DNA of 64,000 nt, taken from Burkholderia stagnalis. Its GTDB lineage: Bacteria > Pseudomonadota > Gammaproteobacteria > Burkholderiales > Burkholderiaceae. A program made the translations under genes and the position numbers. Positions 1-8,719 of this stretch are shown here, piece after piece. The notes under the pieces are model-generated. The model made no database searches. It was not told where the DNA came from and saw only the letters and a program-made list of their open reading frames with translations. Location: contig NZ_CADESW010000002.1 in NCBI RefSeq assembly GCF_902830275.1, positions 558,001 to 622,000 of the forward strand, given 5' to 3'. Each line of letters begins with the position of its first letter. Within the stretch, counting starts at the first letter, position 1.

Positions 1-415
1 TCGCCGCGCGGATCGTCGTCACGCGGTCGGCCGCCGACACGCCCGTATGCACGCCTTCGCGCGCCTCGATCGACACCGTGAACGCCGTGCCGTTGCGGCT
101 CTCGTTGGTCTGCACCATCGGCGGCAGCTCGAGCGCGCGCACCTTGTCGTCGGTCAGGCACAGGCAGACGATGCCGCTGCACTCGCGGATCAGCAGCGCC
201 ATCGTCTCGGGCGTGATGCGCTCGGCGGCGACGATCAGGTCGGCTTCGTTCTCGCGGTCGTGATCGTCCTGCAGCACGACCGCGCGGCCCGCGCGCAACG
301 CGTCGAGCGCGGCGGCAATGCGCGGCGGCACCGGTTCGGCGTCGAGCAGAGGAAGGTCGGCGAAGGCGTCGGCGGGCGCCGACGAACGGGGCAAAGCGGC
401 AGAGGTAAAGGACAT
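1..415 (-). CDS. ribB: 3,4-dihydroxy-2-butanone-4-phosphate synthase (C-terminus outside window)
   Basis: Converts ribulose 5-phosphate to 3,4-dihydroxy-2-butanone 4-phosphate plus formate, supplying the four-carbon unit of riboflavin. The 138 visible residues cover the N-terminal part: the acidic metal/substrate loop with the [11 protein letters not shown] core (residues about 49-59), the SGIVCLC strand and the HTGVSAADR segment, all diagnostic of RibB. The ATG at 415 has an AGGAG nine bases upstream. The rest lies beyond the left edge, so a RibA-type fusion cannot be excluded. The FMN riboswitch upstream on the same strand confirms the assignment and implies repression by FMN. Confidence 0.95.
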   Translation of the reverse strand, partial: MSFTSAALPRSSAPADAFADLPLLDAEPVPPRIAAALDALRAGRAVVLQDDHDRENEADLIVAAERITPETMALLIRECSGIVCLCLTDDKVRALELPPMVQTNESRNGTAFTVSIEAREGVHTGVSAADRVTTIRAA

Positions 416-446
416 GTGAAACGCTCCTCGCAATTCGATGTGGGCG

Positions 447-517
447 AAAAACGTTTCAGGGCATTGCAAACAGACAGAACGACGATCCGCCTCGCGCGCG
501 GCGCAAAGCGGCCCTGA
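447..517 (-). terminator. Possible terminator stem of the ribB riboswitch expression platform
   Basis: On the minus strand TCAGGGC (517-511) can pair with GCCCTGA (462-456), followed at once by AACGTTTTT. A second GC-rich stem could form in the loop. It sits between the FMN aptamer and the ribB start, where a transcriptional expression platform is expected. Folding has not been computed; the long loop makes this tentative. Confidence 0.4.
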
Positions 518-533
518 CGGACATGACTATCTG

Positions 534-680
534 CACATCTTCTCTCATCCGGACTGTGACCGTCGGCTCTGGCATTCGACCAGATCTGCTGACCCCGCGC
601 AGGCTGCGCGGGCGCTCGCGGGCTCGCCGGCTTACGCCAGCCTACCGCCGGTGGGGAATTCCGCCCCGCCCTGAAGACGC
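534..680 (-). promoter_or_regulatory. FMN riboswitch (RFN element) upstream of ribB
   Basis: Read on the minus strand, the conserved RFN blocks occur in order: CTTCAGGGCGGGG, ATTCCCCACCGGCGGT, AGCCCGCGAGCGC, GGTCAGCAGATCTGGT, CCAGAGCCGACGGT and AGTCCGGATGAGAGAAGATG. These are the near-invariant strands of the six-stem FMN aptamer. The variable arm is the GC-rich GCGCAGCCTGCGCG hairpin. The aptamer ends about 120 nt before the ribB ATG. FMN binding is expected to turn ribB expression down. A TATGCT hexamer at 714-709 could be the -10 of its promoter. Confidence 0.95.
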
Positions 681-828
681 ACTGATTGCCGGAAAAACCG
701 GCCGGCAAAGCATACAACAGCTGCACGCGCGGCGCAGCGAACTTCATGCAAGACCTTACTGACGACGCCGTCTAACGACATCGTCCGAATGGACTGGCGC
801 GGCCAGCTAGGCGGGGCCGCCCAGGCGC

Positions 829-850
829 GGCCGGCAAGGTATCGCCGGCC
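829..850 (-). terminator. Hairpin after the XRE-cupin gene
   Basis: GGCCGGC (829-835) and GCCGGCC (844-850) form a perfect 7-bp stem around an 8-nt loop just beyond the stop codon at 859. No T-run follows on the minus strand, so it is a weak or Rho-assisted terminator candidate. Confidence 0.35.
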
Positions 851-858
851 AGGTGCGC

Positions 859-1542
859 CTAGCCCGCCGCCCGCGCCGCATCCGGCACGAGCCAGCGCGG
901 CGGCACCTCCGGGCTCACCGTCACGCGAAACGCACGCGCCTCGCTGTCGCCCGGGTTGCGCAGGCTGTACGGCTGGTCGGCGTCGAACACGATCGCATCG
1001 CCGGTCGCGAGCAACTGGCGGCGCTCGTGCACGCTCACCTCGAGCGTGCCCTCGCTGACCACGAGGTTGACCGTCGTACCCGGCGCGCGGCGCGCGCCCG
1101 GCTCGGTGTGCAGCGGCGCGATCCGCAGCTCGTGGAACTCGGCCGCGGCCGGCTCGCCTTCCGGATAGAGCGCGCGCGCCGAGAAGCGCCCGTTCGAGCT
1201 GACGACGCGCGATGCGCGCTCGGCCGCGAGATGCTCGAAGCCGTTCACCGCATGGCGGCGCAGGAACGCCGCGACGGACACCTTCAGCGCCGCGGCGATC
1301 TTGCACAGCACCTTGATCGACGGCACGCTGCGCGCCGACTCGATCTGCGCGAGCATCGCACGCGACACGCCGGACAGCCGCGCGAGCGCATCGAGCGACA
1401 GTTGCCGCTCGGCGCGCAGCCGCGCGAGATTGACGCCGACGACCTGCTCGAGCACGTCGAGCGACGCCTGCGTCCGGACATCGACGGCATTGCCGGACTC
1501 CACGGAAGACACATCGCGCACCAGCGCCAGGGGTGAATACAT
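859..1542 (-). CDS. XRE-family transcriptional regulator with C-terminal cupin sensor
   Basis: 227 residues. An N-terminal helix-turn-helix (about residues 20-75, with LSLDALARLSGVSRAMLAQI as the DNA-reading core) is joined to a C-terminal double-stranded beta-helix cupin (about 130-215, around TTVNLVVSEGTLEV and GDAIVFDADQPYSLRN). This is the SutR/YdcN-type architecture, in which the cupin is thought to sense a small ligand. The ATG at 1542 was chosen because GGAGG lies 7 nt upstream; a longer frame to 1677 lacks such a site. It lies downstream of, and co-oriented with, the MFS gene, which it may control. The ligand cannot be told from sequence. Confidence 0.85.
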   Translation of the reverse strand: MYSPLALVRDVSSVESGNAVDVRTQASLDVLEQVVGVNLARLRAERQLSLDALARLSGVSRAMLAQIESARSVPSIKVLCKIAAALKVSVAAFLRRHAVNGFEHLAAERASRVVSSNGRFSARALYPEGEPAAAEFHELRIAPLHTEPGARRAPGTTVNLVVSEGTLEVSVHERRQLLATGDAIVFDADQPYSLRNPGDSEARAFRVTVSPEVPPRWLVPDAARAAG

Positions 1543-1728
1543 TGCATTGCCTCCGGGCCGCGGCGCGGCCCTGCGAATGATGGGGTAAGCCGGATGAGTA
1601 TCGGGTTGCGCCTCGATCGAAGCGCGTACCGAGACGCTATCACCCGGCTTTCCACGGGCAAACGAAGTTATCTTCACACCGTTATCAGCATCGCGGAGGA
1701 ATGCGTTCCGCCACGGTCCGTTCCCACG

Positions 1729-2907
1729 CTATTGCGCCGTCGCGCGCGTTGCACGCTGCGCCGGGCCGCGCGCATCGAGCCGCGCCGCGAGCCACGTGAC
1801 GGCGAGCGCCGCGCCGGTCACCGCGGCCGCGACCCACGGCAGCGCATCGAGCGCGACGCCGTGGCCGAGCGCGAGGCCGCCGAGCCACGCGCCGCCCGCG
1901 TTGCCCACGTTGAACGCGCCGATGTTGAGGGTCGACGCGAGATGCGGCGCGCGCGCCGCCTTCTCGACGACGCGCGCCTGCAGCGGCGGCACCGTCGCGA
2001 ACGCCGCGATCCCCCACACGAACACGGTCACGGCGGCCGCGACCGGCTGGTGGCTCGTCTTCGCGAACACGGCCATCACCGCGATCAGCGCGACGAGGAT
2101 CGCCATCAGCGACGGCATCAGCGCGCGGTCGGCGAGCTTGCCGCCGAGCGTGTTGCCGATCGTCAGGCCGGCGCCGAACAGCACGAGGATCAACGCGACC
2201 GCGCGCGGCGAATAGCCGGCCACGCTTTCGAGGATCGGCGCGATATAGGTGAACACGACGAACACGCCGCCGAAGCCGAGCACGGTCATCAGCAGCGCGA
2301 GCCACACCTGCGGCTCCTTCAGCACGCGCACTTCGCGGCCGAGCCCGATCGGGCCGCCGTCGTGGCGGTTCGGCACCCATGCGGCGATGCCCGCGAGCGA
2401 CGCGACGCCCAGCGCCGCGACGATCCAGAACGACGCGCGCCAGCCGAGCAGCTGGCCGACGAACGTGCCGAACGGCACGCCGAGCACGTTCGACAGCGTG
2501 AGGCCCGTGAACATCAGCGCGATCGCGCTCGCGCGCTTGTCGGCCGGTACGAGCGACGCCGCGACCACCGCGCCGATCCCGAAGAACGAGCCGTGCGCGA
2601 ACGACGTGACGACGCGCGCGACCATCAGCATCGCGTAGCCGGACGCAATCGCGCACAGCACGTTGCCTGCGATGAAGATCGCCATCAGCAGCTGCAGCGC
2701 GGTCTTGCGCGGCATGCGGCTCGTCAGCACCGCGAGCAGCGGCGCGCCCGCCGCGACGCCGAGCGCGTAGCCGGTCACGAGCAGGCCGGCCGACGGCAGC
2801 GACACCGCGAGGTCGCGCGCGACCTCGGGCAGGAGACCCATGATGATGAATTCGGTGGTGCCGATGGCGAAGGCGCTGATCGCAAGCGCCAGCAACGGGA
2901 CGGGCAT
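1729..2907 (-). CDS. MFS transporter, DHA1 (drug:H+ antiporter-1) type
   Basis: 392 residues, almost wholly hydrophobic with about twelve predicted membrane spans. The first span carries ISAFAIGTTEFIIMGLLPE, typical of the AraJ/YdhP/CmlA-like DHA1 branch, and the loop after span 2 has SRMPRKTAL as a motif A-like signature. An inner-membrane exporter of small molecules is expected; substrate unknown. The ATG at 2907 has GGAGA at proper spacing; an upstream in-frame start at 2958 adds a poorly conserved arginine/proline stretch. A LysR gene is divergently transcribed from the shared intergenic region, the usual layout for regulator and target. Confidence 0.88.
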   Translation of the reverse strand: MPVPLLALAISAFAIGTTEFIIMGLLPEVARDLAVSLPSAGLLVTGYALGVAAGAPLLAVLTSRMPRKTALQLLMAIFIAGNVLCAIASGYAMLMVARVVTSFAHGSFFGIGAVVAASLVPADKRASAIALMFTGLTLSNVLGVPFGTFVGQLLGWRASFWIVAALGVASLAGIAAWVPNRHDGGPIGLGREVRVLKEPQVWLALLMTVLGFGGVFVVFTYIAPILESVAGYSPRAVALILVLFGAGLTIGNTLGGKLADRALMPSLMAILVALIAVMAVFAKTSHQPVAAAVTVFVWGIAAFATVPPLQARVVEKAARAPHLASTLNIGAFNVGNAGGAWLGGLALGHGVALDALPWVAAAVTGAALAVTWLAARLDARGPAQRATRATAQ

Positions 2908-3004
2908 GGTGTTCTCCGGGAGCGGCGGTCGCGGCGCCGCAACGGTGCCGCGCCGCACAAGATGACGGGACGTGCGCGCATTCTCCGGAATCCGCCGATT
3001 TTTG

Positions 3005-3042
3005 ATAATTGGCGTAGCATTTGAATCATTTTCAAAAATTAT
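3005..3042. promoter_or_regulatory. Nested dyad, candidate LysR-type operator
   Basis: ATAATT (3005-3010) is matched by AATTAT (3037-3042), and inside lies the inverted repeat TTTGAA-N5-TTCAAA (3020-3036), which includes a T-N11-A spacing (3022-3034) as in LysR boxes. The AT-rich stretch stands out from its surroundings and sits between the divergent MFS and LysR genes, where a LysR regulator normally binds. Confidence 0.5.
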
Positions 3043-3053
3043 TGGAAAACCGG

Positions 3054-3986
3054 ATGGACCGACTGGGCGATATCCGGCTGTTCGTCGAGGCGGCGGAGCT
3101 GGGCAGCCTGTCCGCCGCCGGGCGCAAGCTGAACCTGACGCCGGCCGCCGCGAGCGCGCGTCTCGCCAAACTCGAGGCGCAGGTCGCGACCCGCCTGTTC
3201 GAGCGCTCGACGCGGCAGCTGCGGCTCACCGACGAGGGCCGCCTGTACCTGAACTGCTGCCGCCAGGCGCTGCAGGCGCTCGACGATGCGGATGCGATGC
3301 TGCAGGCGGGCCGCAATGTCGTCGGCGGCAAGGTGCGGCTGTCGTCGACGTCCGATTTCGGCCGCAACCAGCTGCTCGCCTGGCTCGACGCATTCACCGC
3401 GCGATATCCGGACGTGACGTTCTCGCTGACGGCGGCCGATTCCTCGTTGAACCTGTGGCAGGACGAGATCGACCTCGCGATCCGCTTCGCCGCGCCGCCC
3501 GACAGCGCGCTGATCGCCCGCCGGCTCGCCGCGAACCGGCGCGTGCTGTGCGCGTCCCCGGCGTTCGTCGCGCGGCACGGCACGCCGCGCGATCCACACG
3601 ATCTGGCCCGCTTTCCGTGCATCGTGATCACGCTCGCATCCGGGCCGCTGAACGCGTGGCGCTTCACGCGCGACGGCGAGGTGCAGACCTACACGGTGCC
3701 GCTCGCGAACGCGTTCGAGACGAACGACGGCGGCCTCGCCCGCGAGTGGGCGCTGCGCGGCCACGGGATCGTGCAGAAGTCGATCTGGGATGTCGCGGAC
3801 GACGTGCGCGCGGGGCGGCTGCGCGTGCTGCTGCCCGAGTGGCGGCAGGACGACGCGCCGCTGCATGCGATTCATCACAGCAGGCGCTACATGGCGCCGC
3901 GCGTGCGCGTGCTGCTGGATTTCCTCGTCGAACGCTTCGCGCGCGAGGAGGCGGCGCTCGACGACCTGCTGAACGCGTGCCGCTGA
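3054..3986 (+). CDS. LysR-family transcriptional regulator
   Basis: 310 residues. N-terminal winged HTH (about residues 5-65: FVEAAELGSLSAAGRKLNLT, then ERSTRQLRLTDEG) plus a C-terminal substrate-binding domain (about 90-300), resembling the CrgA/DmlR group. The ATG at 3054 is preferred over one at 3021 because the latter lies inside the dyad that probably serves as operator, and the conserved HTH begins only after residue 3 of the shorter form. It is divergent from the MFS exporter and probably regulates it and itself. The effector is unknown. Confidence 0.87.
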   Translation: MDRLGDIRLFVEAAELGSLSAAGRKLNLTPAAASARLAKLEAQVATRLFERSTRQLRLTDEGRLYLNCCRQALQALDDADAMLQAGRNVVGGKVRLSSTSDFGRNQLLAWLDAFTARYPDVTFSLTAADSSLNLWQDEIDLAIRFAAPPDSALIARRLAANRRVLCASPAFVARHGTPRDPHDLARFPCIVITLASGPLNAWRFTRDGEVQTYTVPLANAFETNDGGLAREWALRGHGIVQKSIWDVADDVRAGRLRVLLPEWRQDDAPLHAIHHSRRYMAPRVRVLLDFLVERFAREEAALDDLLNACR

Positions 3987-4091
3987 GCGCACCGCGGCCG
4001 GAGGATGGCCGGTGGGTCACGGGGTCCGAACGCAGCCGCGCCGGCGTCGCGCCGCCGCAACCGGCCCCCCGCCCGGGGCGGTGCGAAAAGC

Positions 4092-4097
4092 TATAAT
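4092..4097 (+). promoter_or_regulatory. Candidate -10 box for miaB-phoH
   Basis: A perfect TATAAT in otherwise GC-rich sequence, about 140 bp before the miaB start. No good -35 hexamer is seen 16-18 bp upstream, so this is a -10 call only. Confidence 0.4.
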
Positions 4098-4237
4098 AAA
4101 AGGCTTTCCCGACGGCTTTTTCCCGCGTGCGCTCCCGCGCACATCCCCGCGCATCACGTGCCCGGGGCCGGACGACGGCCGTCCCGATTCACCCTTGACG
4201 ACGCCCCCAGGTCAACCACTGCGAACGGCGAATCCCC

Positions 4238-5611
4238 ATGACCAAGAAAGTTTACGTAAAGACCTTCGGCTGCCAGATGAACGAGTACGACTCGGACAAG
4301 ATGGTGGACGTGCTCAATGCCGCCGAAGGCCTCGAAAAGACCGACACCCCCGAAGACGCGGACATCATCCTGTTCAACACCTGCTCGGTGCGCGAGAAGG
4401 CGCAGGAGAAGGTGTTCTCCGACCTCGGCCGCGTGCGCGAGCTGAAGGAAGCGAACCCTAACTTGCTGATCGGCGTCGGCGGCTGCGTCGCGAGCCAGGA
4501 AGGCGCGTCGATCGTGTCGCGCGCACCGTACGTCGACCTCGTGTTCGGCCCGCAAACCTTGCACCGCCTGCCGCAGATGATCGACGCGCGCCGCTCGAGC
4601 GGCCGCGCGCAGGTCGACATCACGTTCCCCGAGATCGAGAAGTTCGACCACCTGCCGCCCGCGCGCGTCGAGGGCCCGAGCGCGTTCGTGTCGATCATGG
4701 AAGGCTGCTCGAAGTACTGCAGCTACTGCGTGGTGCCGTACACGCGCGGCGATGAAGTGTCGCGCCCGCTCGACGACGTGCTGACCGAGGTCGCGGGCCT
4801 CGCCGACCAGGGCGTGCGCGAAGTCACGCTGCTCGGCCAGAACGTGAATGCGTACCGCGGCGCGCTGACGGCCGGCGCGAGCGAGATCGCCGATTTCGCG
4901 ACGCTGATCGAATACGTCGCCGACATCCCCGGCATCGAGCGGATCCGCTACACGACGTCGCACCCGAAGGAATTCACGCAGCGCCTGATCGACATGTACG
5001 CGAAGGTGCCCAAGCTCGTGAGCCACCTGCACCTGCCGGTGCAGCACGGCTCCGACCGGATCCTGATGGCGATGAAGCGCGGCTACACGGTGCTCGAGTA
5101 CAAGTCGGTGATCCGCAAGCTGCGCGCGATCCGCCCCGACCTGTCGCTGTCGACCGACCTGATCGTCGGCTTCCCCGGCGAGACCGAGGCCGACTTCGAC
5201 AAGATGATGGCGCTCGTGCACGAGATGAGCTACGACACGAGCTTCTCGTTCATCTACAGCCCGCGCCCCGGCACGCCGGCCGCGAACCTGCACGACGACA
5301 CGCCGCGCGAGGTCAAGCTCAAACGCCTGCAACATCTGCAGGCGACCATCGAGGAGAACGTCGCGCGCATCAGCCAGTCGATGGTCGGCAAGGTCGAGCG
5401 CATCCTCGTCGAGGGGCCGTCGCGCAAGGACCCGAACGAACTCGCGGGCCGCACCGAGAACAACCGGGTCGTGAATTTCCCGGCGCCGCTCGCGTCGCAC
5501 CCGCGCCTGATCGGCCAGATGATCGACGTGAAGATCAATCACGCGTATCCGCACTCGCTGCGCGGCGAGCTCGTGCTCGCACACGACGACGCGAGCACGG
5601 CCACGCACTGA
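4238..5611 (+). CDS. miaB: tRNA-2-methylthio-N6-dimethylallyladenosine synthase
   Basis: 457 residues, a radical-SAM methylthiotransferase that adds the 2-methylthio group to i6A37 of tRNAs reading UNN codons. The N-terminal UPF0004 domain supplies C12, C49 and C83 for one [4Fe-4S] cluster; the radical-SAM CxxxCxxC (C157, C161, C164) binds the other. A TRAM domain closes the protein (about 380-445). Full family length. It begins the conserved miaB-phoH-ybeY-corC-lnt string; phoH starts 26 bp downstream and is probably co-transcribed. Confidence 0.97.
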   Translation: MTKKVYVKTFGCQMNEYDSDKMVDVLNAAEGLEKTDTPEDADIILFNTCSVREKAQEKVFSDLGRVRELKEANPNLLIGVGGCVASQEGASIVSRAPYVDLVFGPQTLHRLPQMIDARRSSGRAQVDITFPEIEKFDHLPPARVEGPSAFVSIMEGCSKYCSYCVVPYTRGDEVSRPLDDVLTEVAGLADQGVREVTLLGQNVNAYRGALTAGASEIADFATLIEYVADIPGIERIRYTTSHPKEFTQRLIDMYAKVPKLVSHLHLPVQHGSDRILMAMKRGYTVLEYKSVIRKLRAIRPDLSLSTDLIVGFPGETEADFDKMMALVHEMSYDTSFSFIYSPRPGTPAANLHDDTPREVKLKRLQHLQATIEENVARISQSMVGKVERILVEGPSRKDPNELAGRTENNRVVNFPAPLASHPRLIGQMIDVKINHAYPHSLRGELVLAHDDASTATH

Positions 5612-5637
5612 CGTTCCACCAGGAGCCCGACGCCACT

Positions 5638-6684
5638 TTGAAGACCACCCAACCACTGGAATTCACCGCGCCGCGCGACGACAACGCGCGCCTCGCGAAT
5701 CTCTGCGGCCCGCTCGACGAGAACCTGCGGCAGATCGAACAGGCGCTCGACGTCACGATGCAACGGCGCGGCCACCGGATCACGATCCGCGGGCGCGGCG
5801 CGAAGCTCGCGCTCACCGCGCTCGAAAACTTCTACAACCGCGCGCGCGATCCGCTGTCGGTCGACGACATCCAGCTCGCCCTCGTCGAGGTGCGCCACAC
5901 GGGCGGCAACGGCCGCGTCGAGGACACCCTCGACGTGCGCTTCCGCGGCGACCCCGACCATCCGTTCGACGAGCCGGTGATGCGCATCGACGACGAGGAA
6001 CTCGAGGAGCCCGCGCCGAAGCTCTACACGCGCCGCGCCGACCTGCGCGGCCGCACGCCCGCGCAGCGCGAGTACCTGAAGCAGATCCTGTCGCACGACA
6101 TCACGTTCGGCATCGGCCCGGCCGGCACCGGCAAGACCTATCTCGCGGTCGCGTGCGCGGTCGACGCGCTCGAGCGCGACCAGGTCAAGCGCATCGTGCT
6201 GACGCGCCCGGCCGTCGAGGCCGGCGAGCGGCTCGGCTTCCTGCCGGGCGACCTCGCGCAGAAGGTCGATCCGTACCTGCGGCCGCTGTACGACGCGCTG
6301 TACGACCTGCTCGGCTTCGACAAGACGGCGAAGATGTTCGAGCGGCAGATGATCGAGATCGCGCCGCTCGCGTACATGCGCGGCCGCACATTGAACCACG
6401 CGTTCATCATCCTCGACGAGGCGCAGAACACGACGCCCGAGCAGATGAAGATGTTCCTCACGCGGATCGGCTTCGGCTCGAAGGCGGTCGTCACCGGCGA
6501 CACGAGCCAGGTCGACCTGCCGCGCGCGCAGAAGAGCGGTTTGATCGAGGCGCAGCAGGTGCTCGGCGGCGTGCGGGGCATCGCGCTCACGCGCTTCACG
6601 AGCGCCGACGTCGTCCGGCATCCGCTCGTCGCGCGCATCGTCGAGGCGTACGACGAGTTCCACGCGCAGCACAAGGACGCCTGA
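5638..6684 (+). CDS. phoH: PhoH-like ATPase
   Basis: 348 residues. The C-terminal PhoH P-loop domain (about 130-335) carries Walker [11 protein letters not shown] near residue 160 and Walker [10 protein letters not shown] near 255; the N-terminal half has the KH-like region usual in PhoL/YbeZ proteins. The family is linked to RNA metabolism and is almost always next to ybeY, whose product it can contact. The start is a TTG at 5638 with AGGAG 12 nt upstream; no in-frame ATG fits the conserved N-terminus better. A strong terminator follows, separating it from ybeY. Confidence 0.93.
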   Translation: MKTTQPLEFTAPRDDNARLANLCGPLDENLRQIEQALDVTMQRRGHRITIRGRGAKLALTALENFYNRARDPLSVDDIQLALVEVRHTGGNGRVEDTLDVRFRGDPDHPFDEPVMRIDDEELEEPAPKLYTRRADLRGRTPAQREYLKQILSHDITFGIGPAGTGKTYLAVACAVDALERDQVKRIVLTRPAVEAGERLGFLPGDLAQKVDPYLRPLYDALYDLLGFDKTAKMFERQMIEIAPLAYMRGRTLNHAFIILDEAQNTTPEQMKMFLTRIGFGSKAVVTGDTSQVDLPRAQKSGLIEAQQVLGGVRGIALTRFTSADVVRHPLVARIVEAYDEFHAQHKDA

Positions 6685-6700
6685 CGCTCTCGCGCGTCGC

Positions 6701-6734
6701 CCCGGCCCGCCCGATGGCGCGCCGGGCTTTTTTT
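6701..6734 (+). terminator. Intrinsic terminator after phoH
   Basis: CCCGGC (6701-6706) pairs with GCCGGG (6721-6726), with an inner GCC/GGC pairing around a CGAT loop, followed by a cytosine and seven T residues (6728-6734). It ends the miaB-phoH unit. Confidence 0.75.
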
Positions 6735-6815
6735 CGGCCGCGCGGCGAGCGGTCGAATTCGGGTGGGATCGGCCGTTTGGTGTATGCTCATCGCGTTCCA
6801 ATTGCCCGACGCGTC

Positions 6816-7595
6816 ATGAAATCGTCCCGCTCCAGCAAGTCCGCCCGTGCCGACAAGGCCACGTCCGAAACACCCCGCCTTTCCCTGTTCGACGCGAAAG
6901 GCAAGGTCAGGTCCATCGATGCATCGGGGCTGCGGATCGACTTTGCCGACGGCCGCAGCCTGATGTTCGACCTGTCGGGCAGCTCCGGCGAAGCCGCCGT
7001 CGCGATCGTCGCGCAGCACACCGATCCGGCGATGCGCGCGAAGCTCGCGCTGCAGCCCGAACACTACGACAGCGTGACGCTGCACGTCGGCGCGGAGCCC
7101 GCGCCGCGTGACGTCGGTGCCGACGGCGAACCGCTTCGCGAGCCCGAGCTCGACCTCGCCGTCCAGTACGGCGACGGTCTCGACGCCGCCGCGCGCAAGG
7201 CGCTCCCGAAGCGCAAGCTAATCGCCGAATGGATCGCGCCCGCGCTGTTCGCCGATGCGCAGCTCACCGTGCGCTTCGTCGGCGAGGAGGAAGGCCGCGC
7301 GCTGAACGACAGCTACCGCCACAAGGATTACCCGACCAACGTGCTGACCTTCGCGTACGACGACGCGCCGGACGGCACCGTGATCGGCGACCTCGTGCTG
7401 TGCTGCCCGGTCGTCGAGAAGGAAGCGCACGAACAGGGCAAGCCGCTCGTCGCCCACTATGCGCACCTGCTCGTGCACGGCGCGCTGCACGCGCAGGGCT
7501 ACGACCACGAAACGAGCGACGAGGACGCGGCCGAGATGGAAGCGCTCGAAGTCGACATCCTCGCCAAACTGGGCTTCCCGAACCCGTACCGTTAA
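6816..7595 (+). CDS. ybeY: Endoribonuclease YbeY (rRNA maturation factor) with N-terminal extension
   Basis: 259 residues. The YbeY domain occupies about 110-259 and contains the zinc motif [11 protein letters not shown] (H221, H225, H231). YbeY is a single-strand RNase used in 16S rRNA 3'-end maturation and ribosome quality control. Ahead of it lie about 110 residues absent from ordinary YbeY: a basic Ser/Lys/Arg start and a compact stretch (about 20-95) predicted as mixed strand and helix. The ATG at 6816 is the first good start after the phoH terminator; a shorter start inside cannot be excluded, but the extension keeps normal coding character. It has its own upstream region with a possible -10 TATGCT at 6783-6788. 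Confidence 0.9.
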   Translation: MKSSRSSKSARADKATSETPRLSLFDAKGKVRSIDASGLRIDFADGRSLMFDLSGSSGEAAVAIVAQHTDPAMRAKLALQPEHYDSVTLHVGAEPAPRDVGADGEPLREPELDLAVQYGDGLDAAARKALPKRKLIAEWIAPALFADAQLTVRFVGEEEGRALNDSYRHKDYPTNVLTFAYDDAPDGTVIGDLVLCCPVVEKEAHEQGKPLVAHYAHLLVHGALHAQGYDHETSDEDAAEMEALEVDILAKLGFPNPYR

Positions 7596-7610
7596 GCCGG
7601 GCCGTCACCG

Positions 7611-8243
7611 ATGCGCAACGCCGCCCCGCTCCCGCCTGCGTACCCGCCGTCGATCGGCGAGGGACGGCTGCTGACGGAAGACGAGCTCGCGGCGTCGCTC
7701 GCGCACACGATGCGCGACTGGGACGGGCAGCGCGATCTGTGGCTGTTCGGCTATGGATCGCTGATCTGGAACCCCGGCCTGCCGACCATCGACGCGCTGC
7801 GCGGCAAGGTGCACGGCTACCACCGCGGCCTGTACCTGTGGTCGCGCGTGAACCGCGGCACGCCGGAGCGCCCGGGCCTCGTGCTGGCGCTCGACCGCGG
7901 CGGCTCGTGCAGCGGCATCGCGTTCCGGCTCGCCGGCGCGACCGCGCAGCCGCACCTCGAAACGCTCTGGAAACGCGAGATGCCGATGGGCTCGTACCGG
8001 CCCGCATGGCTGCCGTGCTCGCTCGAGAACGGCGAACGCGTGCAGGCGCTCGCATTCGTGATGCGCCGCGACGCGCCGACCTATACCGGCAAGCTGACGG
8101 ATCCCGTCGTGAAGGAAGTGTTCGGCTGCGCGGCCGGCCGCTACGGCACGACGCTCGACTACGTGAGCCGGACCGTCGACGCGCTGCGCGCGAGCGGCAT
8201 TCCCGACCGCGCGCTGGAAGGGCTGCTCGCGCGCTGCCGGTAA
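7611..8243 (+). CDS. ChaC-type gamma-glutamylcyclotransferase
   Basis: 210 residues. The LFGYGSLIWNP segment (about residues 44-54) is the substrate-loop signature of the ChaC/GCG family, which cleaves the gamma-glutamyl bond of glutathione to give 5-oxoproline and Cys-Gly. An acidic catalytic residue is expected in the central strand region (around MPMGSYRPAWLP). It starts 15 bp after ybeY and is probably co-transcribed with it. A role in glutathione turnover is likely from the family; no regulator is evident. Confidence 0.88.
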   Translation: MRNAAPLPPAYPPSIGEGRLLTEDELAASLAHTMRDWDGQRDLWLFGYGSLIWNPGLPTIDALRGKVHGYHRGLYLWSRVNRGTPERPGLVLALDRGGSCSGIAFRLAGATAQPHLETLWKREMPMGSYRPAWLPCSLENGERVQALAFVMRRDAPTYTGKLTDPVVKEVFGCAAGRYGTTLDYVSRTVDALRASGIPDRALEGLLARCR

Positions 8244-8300
8244 CGCCGCGCGGCGCCGCCCGCCGGCCCGCCGCCCTGTTCATCTTCGAAGGAGGCCGCG

Positions 8301-8450
8301 ATGAAACTGCCGGGCTCGCCACGCTTCAAAGCCGCCGCACTGATCGTCGCCGCGGCCCTGTCGTTGTCCGCCTGCGGCGTGCTCGGCTGCGGCGGCGCCG
8401 CCGCGAACGGGATCGCCGCCGGCGGCTGCTCGGCCGGCATGCGGTTCTGA
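8301..8450 (+). CDS. Small lipoprotein, 49 residues
   Basis: A short gene with a near-perfect ribosome site (AAGGAGG, then five bases, then ATG). The product has a basic start (MKLPGSPRFK), a hydrophobic core (AAALIVAAALSL) and a lipobox LSAC, so lipidation would be at Cys27, leaving a mature peptide of only 23 residues rich in Gly, Ala and Cys (three Cys in all). It is predicted to be an envelope-anchored micro-lipoprotein. It lies between chaC-like and corC, three genes before lnt, whose product would acylate it. Function unknown. Confidence 0.7.
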   Translation: MKLPGSPRFKAAALIVAAALSLSACGVLGCGGAAANGIAAGGCSAGMRF

Positions 8451-8719
8451 GCGCCGTTCCGGCATGCCTGCGCCCGGCGGCCAATCGTCGCAGCGGCCGG
8501 CTGCCGCCCCGGATTTTGACCACCGCTGCCTCGCCGCGCCTTTCTGAGATAGGATGGAAAGCAAGGGACGGCGCGGCGCCGAGCCGGTCCGTCCCCGAGC
8601 GGGGCCCGCGCGGCTGCCCGCCCTGGCCGGACGGCCGGGTGACACGGCCGCGCCATGCCCTTGGTGTATCCTTGCCAATTCCGTGACAGCGCGCCCCGAC
8701 ATGAGCCGGGCGCACCACC

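Noticed and set aside
47..517. Plus-strand frame across ribB and its riboswitch
   Set aside because: Antisense to ribB and the conserved aptamer; composition of a shadow frame.
1543..1677. N-terminal extension of the XRE-cupin gene
   Set aside because: Not similar to the family and the good GGAGG belongs to ATG 1542.
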